Assembly (NCBI GenBank): GCA_937910905.1
Contig: CALEPV010000072.1
Location: 1-12,208 of the forward strand
Reading direction: 5' to 3'
DNA: 12,208 nt
Source of the DNA: an uncultured Prevotellaceae bacterium
GTDB taxonomy: Bacteria > Bacteroidota > Bacteroidia > Bacteroidales > Bacteroidaceae
Shown: in pieces, positions 6,621 through 12,208 of the stretch
Numbering within the stretch: position 1 is the first letter of the stretch
How the letters are laid out: each line of letters begins with the position of its first letter
Position numbers and translations under genes: made by a program
Notes under the pieces: generated by a model
Databases searched by the model: none
What the model was told of the DNA's origin: nothing
Seen by the model: only the letters and a program-made list of their open reading frames with translations

Positions 6621-6821
6621 CTACGGATTGTACATCGCCTTGCATCTGTATTCCAGAATCTGCATCAGCATCTGTCTGGCGTGCACAGCTGGCGATGTCG
6701 GATCCAGGGAGTAGGCTTGCTCATATGCATTCAGCGCCTTGTCCCATTGCTGCTCTTTTCTGTATGCATTGCCCTGCTGATATAACTGTTCAGCCTGAGC
6801 CTTTGCATCATCCGGGGTCAT
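6621..6821 (-). CDS. Small TPR-repeat protein, first gene of the oxidoreductase operon
   Basis: This is a 66-residue protein with one clear tetratricopeptide repeat, AEQLYQQGNAYRKEQQWDKALNAYEQAYSLDP (about 10-41), plus a capping helix (HARQMLMQILEY). TPRs mediate protein-protein contacts. In this position it may help assemble the downstream iron-sulfur enzyme, which is inference. The frame is open further upstream to an ATG at 6878. I choose the ATG at 6821 because a promoter -7 box lies at 6847-6854, which would place the transcription start after 6878, and because the upstream residues do not look like TPR sequence. It has no signal peptide and is probably cytoplasmic. Confidence 0.85.
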   Translation of the reverse strand: MTPDDAKAQAEQLYQQGNAYRKEQQWDKALNAYEQAYSLDPTSPAVHARQMLMQILEYRCKAMYNP

Positions 6822-6846
6822 CTGTTTCTTTGCGATTTTTGCGGCG

Positions 6847-6854
6847 CAAAGGTA
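6847..6854 (-). promoter_or_regulatory. Promoter -7 box of the TPR-ferredoxin-oxidoreductase-porin operon
   Basis: The minus strand reads TACCTTTG, a perfect TAnnTTTG, 25 bp before the TPR start codon. The -33 region has only a weak TTGA-like match about 20 bp further upstream. I found no later terminator or -7 box before 1279, so this probably drives all seven genes. Confidence 0.65.
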
Positions 6855-6968
6855 CAATGAAAATGCCAAATCGTTCAATAAATGAAATGGAAATTAGGTT
6901 CCAGCCGACATTTTAACATAAAAAGTCAAAAATCATGCATACGTCGCGTCTATTCAAAAGGATTGTTG

Positions 6969-6976
6969 TACCTTCG
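6969..6976 (+). promoter_or_regulatory. Possible promoter -7 box of the XRE/cupin-synthetase pair
   Basis: TACCTTCG differs by one base from TAnnTTTG and would give a leader of about 60 nt. It faces away from the operon promoter at 6847-6854, with about 115 bp between the two boxes. The divergent region 6855-7045 is therefore the likely control site for both units. Confidence 0.45.
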
Positions 6977-7021
6977 CAGCTGATTACGGTGCAATCTTCT
7001 ATTCGCACATACACAAAATGC

Positions 7022-7031
7022 ATAAGCTTAT
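7022..7031. promoter_or_regulatory. Candidate operator palindrome before the XRE/cupin gene
   Basis: ATAAGCTTAT is a perfect 10-bp palindrome, 14 bp before the regulator's ATG and within its predicted leader. XRE-family regulators often bind short palindromes near their own gene, so it is a candidate autoregulatory site. AT-richness makes chance plausible. Confidence 0.25.
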
Positions 7032-7045
7032 ATTTATATAATAAT

Positions 7046-7603
7046 ATGGAATCACAACTGCAACAGATAGGCCAGCGTCTGCAGGGGCTGCGCGACGTGT
7101 TAGACATTCCTGCCAGCGAGGTGGCCGAGCTGATAGGCGTTGCTCTGGACAAGTACATGAGGATTGAGCAGGGCGAGGTGGACATCACCATCTCCAACCT
7201 GATGAAGATTGCTGCCAAGTACGGCGTGAGCGCCGAGGAGTTGATGTTTGCCGAGGCACCGCACATGAAGAGCTACTTCGTGGTGCGCAAGGGTCAAGGC
7301 ATGAGCGTGGAGCGTACCAAGGCATATAAGTACCAGAGCCTCGTGAGCGGATTCGTGGGGCACAAGGCCGATGTTTTCATCGTGACCGTCGAGCCCAAGC
7401 CCGAAGCGCATACCGTGTACAAGAACACCCACGCCGGACAGGAGTTTAACCTCATCCTCGAAGGCACCATGCAGCTCTACATCGGCGGCAAAACCATGAT
7501 TCTCGATGAGGGCGACAGCATCTATTTCGACTCATCCAAGCCCCACGGCATGATGGCCCTGGGCGACAAGCCCGTCCGTATGCTGGCATTCACGGTGGCA
7601 TAA
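7046..7603 (+). CDS. XRE-family helix-turn-helix regulator with cupin domain
   Basis: The 185-residue protein has two domains. Residues about 7-65 form an XRE-type HTH (GQRLQGLRDVLDIPASEVAELIGVALDKYMRIEQGE, then ITISNLMKIAAKYGVSAEEL). Residues about 112-183 form a cupin-2 barrel (VYKNTHAGQEFNLILEGTMQLYIGGKTMILDEGDSIYFDSSKPHGMMAL). H129, E133 and H167 could bind metal or ligand. This architecture belongs to transcription regulators that sense small metabolites. The frame is open back to an ATG at 6935, but that part has no domain character and spans the promoter, so I start at 7046. The synthetase gene starts 21 nt after its stop, so they form one transcript. It probably controls the pair and the divergent operon, with an organic acid or acyl-CoA as a likely effector (inference). 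Confidence 0.92.
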   Translation: MESQLQQIGQRLQGLRDVLDIPASEVAELIGVALDKYMRIEQGEVDITISNLMKIAAKYGVSAEELMFAEAPHMKSYFVVRKGQGMSVERTKAYKYQSLVSGFVGHKADVFIVTVEPKPEAHTVYKNTHAGQEFNLILEGTMQLYIGGKTMILDEGDSIYFDSSKPHGMMALGDKPVRMLAFTVA

Positions 7604-7624
7604 CTTTCAATTTTCAACTTTACA
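7604..7624 (+). repeat. AT-rich TTTCAA-type repeat in the regulator-synthetase gap
   Basis: The whole 21-nt spacer consists of TTTCAA/TTTTCAACTTT units. The 9-mer TTTCAACTT also occurs at 3656-3664, at the porin start. It seems to be the same class of low-complexity intergenic filler seen at several gene starts in this window. Confidence 0.4.
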
Positions 7625-9343
<1,719 letters not shown>

Positions 9344-9430
9344 TATACGCTGTTGAGCGCTACGGTCTCCACTTCTTCTGTGCGGAACACGTCGGGAATG
9401 GACGATGATAACGTTCTGTCTATTAATCGG

Positions 9431-10651
9431 TTATTCATTGGCTGGACAAATTTTGTCTTGGCCTTTAGGTAGTAGCAGGTTGAGCAGTACGCCTACGACA
9501 GCGGATAGGCCTATGCCTGTGATGGAGAAGCTGCCGAAGGTGAGCACGGCTCCGCCGATGCCCATGGTGAGGGTGACGGAGAGGATGATAATGTTGCGTG
9601 TGGAGTTGAGGTCTACCTTGTGCTGTATGAGGTTCTGTATGCCTACTGATGCTATGGTGCCGAAGAGGAGGAGCATGATGCCTCCGAGGACGGCGGAAGG
9701 TATTGACTGTAGTAGTGCGCTAAGCTTGCCGATGACGGAGAATACGACTGCTGTGGCGGCTGCGATACGGATGACTTGCGGATGTGAGACGCGGGTGATC
9801 TGCATGGCACCTGTGACTTCGGAGTAGGTGGTGACTGGAGGTCCGCCAAAGAGAGAGGCAAAGAGGCAGGCTAGGCCGTCGCCGAGCATGGTGCGGTGCA
9901 GACCGGGGTCCTTGACAAAGTCCTTTCCAGCTACGGCGGAGACGACATAGACATCGCCTATATGCTCTATGACGGGTGCTATGGCAACGGGTATCATAAA
10001 GATGAATGGTTCCCAGGCGAACTGAGGGAGCTGGAAGTGGGCTATGCTGGCGGGTAGGGCGAACCATGGTGCTGCTGCTACGGCGGTGAGGTCTACGATG
10101 CCGAGGCAGAGTGCTGCGATGTAGCCCACGATGATGCCGCAGACGATGGGTACGAGCTTAAGGAGTCCGCGACCGAAGGTGAGGACGAGAATGGCGGTGA
10201 TGAGGGAGAGGAAGGCGAGGGGCCAGTTCTCCTGGGCCATATTGACGGCGGCGGGAGAGAGGGAGAGTCCGATGAGGATGATGACAGGGCCTATCACCAC
10301 AGGTGGAAAGAGGCGGTCGAGCAGCTTGCGTCCCTGCCACTTGATGAGGGCTGACATGAGGAAATAGACGAGCGCCACGCCGGCTATACCTGCTATGGTG
10401 CCTGGCATCCCCCACTGCTGGGATGCGGAGATGATGGGTGCGATGAAGGCAAAGCTGCTGCCGAGGAAGATGGGGACCTGGCCCTTGGTGACGAGGTGGA
10501 AAATGAATGTGCCGATACCGGCTGTGAAGAGGGCCGTGGCGGGGTCAAGCCCTACGAGGAGTGGCACTAGCACTGTGGAGCCGAAGGCTACAAAGAGGAA
10601 CTGTATGCCAACTATGGTCTTGCGGGCGGATGTCAATTCTTGGGTATTCAT
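9431..10651 (-). CDS. uraA: UraA-like nucleobase:cation symporter (NCS2/NAT family)
   Basis: This inner-membrane permease, 406 residues from the chosen start and wholly hydrophobic (about 14 helices in the family), imports uracil or a related base, probably with H+. Diagnostic segments are IFLGSSFAFIAPI near residue 62, VIEHIGD near 227-233, DPGLHRTMLGDG, and TTYSEVTG near 274-281. Compared with E. coli UraA, Glu241 and Glu290 are kept as E229 and E278. The residue matching His245 is Asp233, and the Asn after Glu290 is Val. The ATG at 10651 lies 8 nt after the stop of the Tsx-like gene. An in-frame ATG at 10672 would overlap that gene by 13 nt and add MELLINN. Uracil is the likeliest substrate, but xanthine or another base is possible. 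Confidence 0.88.
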   Translation of the reverse strand: MNTQELTSARKTIVGIQFLFVAFGSTVLVPLLVGLDPATALFTAGIGTFIFHLVTKGQVPIFLGSSFAFIAPIISASQQWGMPGTIAGIAGVALVYFLMSALIKWQGRKLLDRLFPPVVIGPVIILIGLSLSPAAVNMAQENWPLAFLSLITAILVLTFGRGLLKLVPIVCGIIVGYIAALCLGIVDLTAVAAAPWFALPASIAHFQLPQFAWEPFIFMIPVAIAPVIEHIGDVYVVSAVAGKDFVKDPGLHRTMLGDGLACLFASLFGGPPVTTYSEVTGAMQITRVSHPQVIRIAAATAVVFSVIGKLSALLQSIPSAVLGGIMLLLFGTIASVGIQNLIQHKVDLNSTRNIIILSVTLTMGIGGAVLTFGSFSITGIGLSAVVGVLLNLLLPKGQDKICPANE

Positions 10652-10659
10652 ATTGTTTA

Positions 10660-11373
10660 TCAGAAGTTCCACTTCACAGCCAATGTCGGGTTAACGAAGA
10701 ATGACTTGTCGCTGCTATAGTCTGTATTATAGATGAAATTGTTGGACAGTTCCCACTCAGTACCAAGGCTGAAGTTTTCGGTGAAGTTATACCAGAGTTG
10801 TGGCTCGGTTAGGATGACGAGCTGTCCGTGGCCGTTGGCCTGCTGGCCGCGCCAGAAGTCGATGAAGCCGGCGAAGGTCAGCTGACGGTCGAAGAAGTGC
10901 AGCCCCCACACACCCGTCAGCTGTGCACTGGCATATGCCTTGCCTCCGTTGGCATCCTTGAAATACTGCTTGTACATCAGCTGCAGGGACCATGTCTTCG
11001 AGAAGTCGGCATTGTGACTATTGTAGGCGGCACCGATGAGTCCGGCCTGCTGGTAACTGCCCACGCCCGATGCCAGTCCGCCGTCGTATTCCACATGGAT
11101 GGCGAAGGGTGAATGCTTTGCGATGTTGAACTCACGTGAGATCTCGGTGTAGGCGGCCATGGTTTCCTTGCGATTGAAATCAAAATCTACGAAGTAGTAC
11201 CACGACCCCCATTGGTCGGCCTTGAACTGCTCGAGGGTCATGGTCACTTTCTGTCGTCCGGCCTCCTCATCAGAGTAGAGGTTACGTCCGAAATCATAAT
11301 GCAATTGCACGTTCTGTGCTTGCGTGGCGAGGGCAGCTGCTGCCATTAGGCCACAAAGAAAAACCTTTTTCAT
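10660..11373 (-). CDS. Tsx-like outer-membrane channel (DUF5020 family)
   Basis: The protein is 237 residues from MKKVFLCGL. A signal peptide spans about residues 1-20 (LMAAAALATQAQ). The mature domain is rich in alternating beta strands and ends in VKWNF, with the C-terminal aromatic typical of outer-membrane barrels. Segments such as VQLHYDFGRNLY, FKADQWGSWYYFVDFDFNR and LTEPQLWYNF resemble the DUF5020 family, which is related to the nucleoside channel Tsx (family assigned from memory). Sitting between two nucleobase permease genes, it probably lets nucleosides or bases across the outer membrane. An ATG at 11385 would add MFPN. I prefer 11373 because it gives a standard signal peptide. It begins 53 nt after the permease stop at 11427. 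Confidence 0.82.
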   Translation of the reverse strand: MKKVFLCGLMAAAALATQAQNVQLHYDFGRNLYSDEEAGRQKVTMTLEQFKADQWGSWYYFVDFDFNRKETMAAYTEISREFNIAKHSPFAIHVEYDGGLASGVGSYQQAGLIGAAYNSHNADFSKTWSLQLMYKQYFKDANGGKAYASAQLTGVWGLHFFDRQLTFAGFIDFWRGQQANGHGQLVILTEPQLWYNFTENFSLGTEWELSNNFIYNTDYSSDKSFFVNPTLAVKWNF

Positions 11374-11426
11374 ATTAGGGAACATCTATAAACACGAAAA
11401 TACGAAAGGTGCAAATAACCCTAAAA

Positions 11427-12140
11427 CTACAACATCGGGGCTATATATTTCAGCACGAAGAATGCGGAGAGTATATATATGGTAGGGGTGAGCCGCTGGA
11501 ATCGACCTGTGCAGATGCTGACGAGCACGTAGGAGAGCATACCGAGCACGATGCCTTCGGAGATGCTGGCAGTGAAGGGCATCATCAGCATGGTGACGAA
11601 GCATGGCATGGCTTCGGCAAAGTCGATAAAGTCGATGTGCACGATGGAGCGCATCATCATCACACCGACGAGGAAGAGGGCGCTGGTGGTGGCTGCAGCT
11701 GGTATCATCAGGAATACGGGTGAGAAGAAGAGGGCTGCGCAAAATAGGAGGGCGGTGGTGAGTGAGGTTAGACCGGTGCGTCCGCCTTCGAGGATGCCGG
11801 TGGTGCTCTCCACGTAGGTGGTGACGGTGGATGTTCCGCATAGCGCGCCCACAGTTGTTCCTATGGCATCGGCCATCAGAGCCTTGTTGAGGGCTGGAAT
11901 CTTCCCCGTCTTCTGGTCTACCATGTCGGCGCCAGTGGCAGCACCAATGAGTGTGCCGATGGTGTCGAAAAGATCCATGAAGAGTAGTGTGGCGACGACG
12001 ATGTAGTACTCAACATCCAGCGTGAGGAAGCGTGAGAAGTCAATGTGGCAGGCTACAGGCTCTATGGATTGCGGCATACTGACGAAGGTGAAGCCTTCGG
12101 GGATCTGTGTCACGCCGCATGGTATGCCGATGAGGGTCAT
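11427..12140 (-). CDS. AzgA-like purine permease, N-terminal half missing
   Basis: The 237 residues match the C-terminal half of AzgA-type hypoxanthine/guanine/adenine permeases of the NCS2 superfamily. DLFDTIGTLIGAA is near 56-68 and GTSTVTTYVESTTGI, EGGRTGLT near 102-125. Complete members have about 430-450 residues, and the first five to six helices (with the GMGLNAFF-type block) are absent. Homology begins almost exactly at the first ATG (TLIGIPCGVTQ), which is a mid-protein position in full-length relatives. Upstream, all three minus-strand frames contain a stop within 12180-12208 and the DNA becomes AT-rich, so this is not just cut by the window edge. It is either a 5'-deleted pseudogene or, less likely, a functional half-protein. 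No internal stop or frameshift is seen in the remaining part. Confidence 0.75.
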   Translation of the reverse strand: MTLIGIPCGVTQIPEGFTFVSMPQSIEPVACHIDFSRFLTLDVEYYIVVATLLFMDLFDTIGTLIGAATGADMVDQKTGKIPALNKALMADAIGTTVGALCGTSTVTTYVESTTGILEGGRTGLTSLTTALLFCAALFFSPVFLMIPAAATTSALFLVGVMMMRSIVHIDFIDFAEAMPCFVTMLMMPFTASISEGIVLGMLSYVLVSICTGRFQRLTPTIYILSAFFVLKYIAPML

Positions 12141-12208
12141 TACAATAATGGTATAAGTAATCGTTAAAAAATAACTTGGTACAATTCATATGTCATCAGT
12201 TACATTTG
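12141..12208 (+). other. AT-rich intergenic tail with possible outward promoter
   Basis: This 68-bp stretch has no open frame on the minus strand and is far more AT-rich than the flanking gene. TACATTTG at 12201-12208 matches the TAnnTTTG -7 box on the plus strand, with a TTGG 21 bp upstream. A plus-strand gene may therefore begin beyond the edge, which would make this a true intergenic region joined to a truncated permease gene. The last bases are the window end, so this is tentative. Confidence 0.35.

Noticed and set aside
6935..7045. N-terminal 37-codon extension of the XRE/cupin frame
   Set aside because: The segment spans the predicted promoter and an AT-rich leader, and has no HTH or signal-peptide character.
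9344..9430. Search for a terminator between the convergent synthetase and uraA genes
   Set aside because: Only short inverted pairs such as CAGC/GCTG are present, and none has a T-tract, so no terminator is called.

Overview
The window reads as a chromosomal segment of an anaerobic Bacteroidales bacterium, probably Prevotellaceae. This rests on sequence traits only: promoter -7 boxes of the Bacteroidota type TAnnTTTG in front of several genes, no clear Shine-Dalgarno sites, ribosomal protein S16 with a long Ala/Lys/Glu tail, a Bacteroidota 'putative porin', a DUF5020-like outer-membrane channel, and a ferredoxin-dependent 2-oxoacid oxidoreductase. I see no rRNA, tRNA, CRISPR array, transposase or phage gene.

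Layout. (1) 1-860: rpsP (+) with its promoter, a hairpin at the predicted 5' end of the mRNA and a strong hairpin terminator. (2) 874-1241: a small coiled-coil protein of unknown function (-) with its own promoter. (3) 1241-6854: a seven-gene minus-strand operon. In transcription order it holds a small TPR protein, a 2x[4Fe-4S] ferredoxin, the alpha subunit of a VOR/KOR-type 2-oxoacid:ferredoxin oxidoreductase, a 56-residue two-helix membrane protein overlapping the alpha stop codon, the beta and gamma subunits, and a 761-residue porin whose start overlaps the gamma stop codon. The operon ends at a hairpin plus T-tract. (4) 6969-9343: a divergent plus-strand pair, an XRE/cupin regulator and an ACSM-like acyl-CoA synthetase. 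(5) 9431-12140: a minus-strand nucleobase uptake cluster with an AzgA-like purine permease lacking its N-terminal half, a Tsx-like outer-membrane channel and a UraA-like permease.

Regions 3 and 4 plausibly work together. The synthetase would activate a short branched-chain or aryl acid to its CoA thioester. The oxidoreductase, with its ferredoxin, would interconvert acyl-CoA + CO2 and a 2-oxoacid. In the carboxylating direction this is the route by which rumen and gut anaerobes make Val, Ile, Leu or Phe from isobutyrate, 2-methylbutyrate, isovalerate or phenylacetate. The XRE/cupin protein would sense the substrate and the porin might admit it. Substrate and direction are inference.

A second theme is short AT-rich repeats of intergenic character that have entered or border coding sequence. 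There is a 7-bp x4 tandem repeat and a 17-nt dispersed element inside the acyl-CoA synthetase gene, and repeat-derived start regions for the ferredoxin, alpha-subunit and porin genes. I regard the 56-residue membrane protein, the intragenic heptamer array and the half-length purine permease as the items most worth checking.
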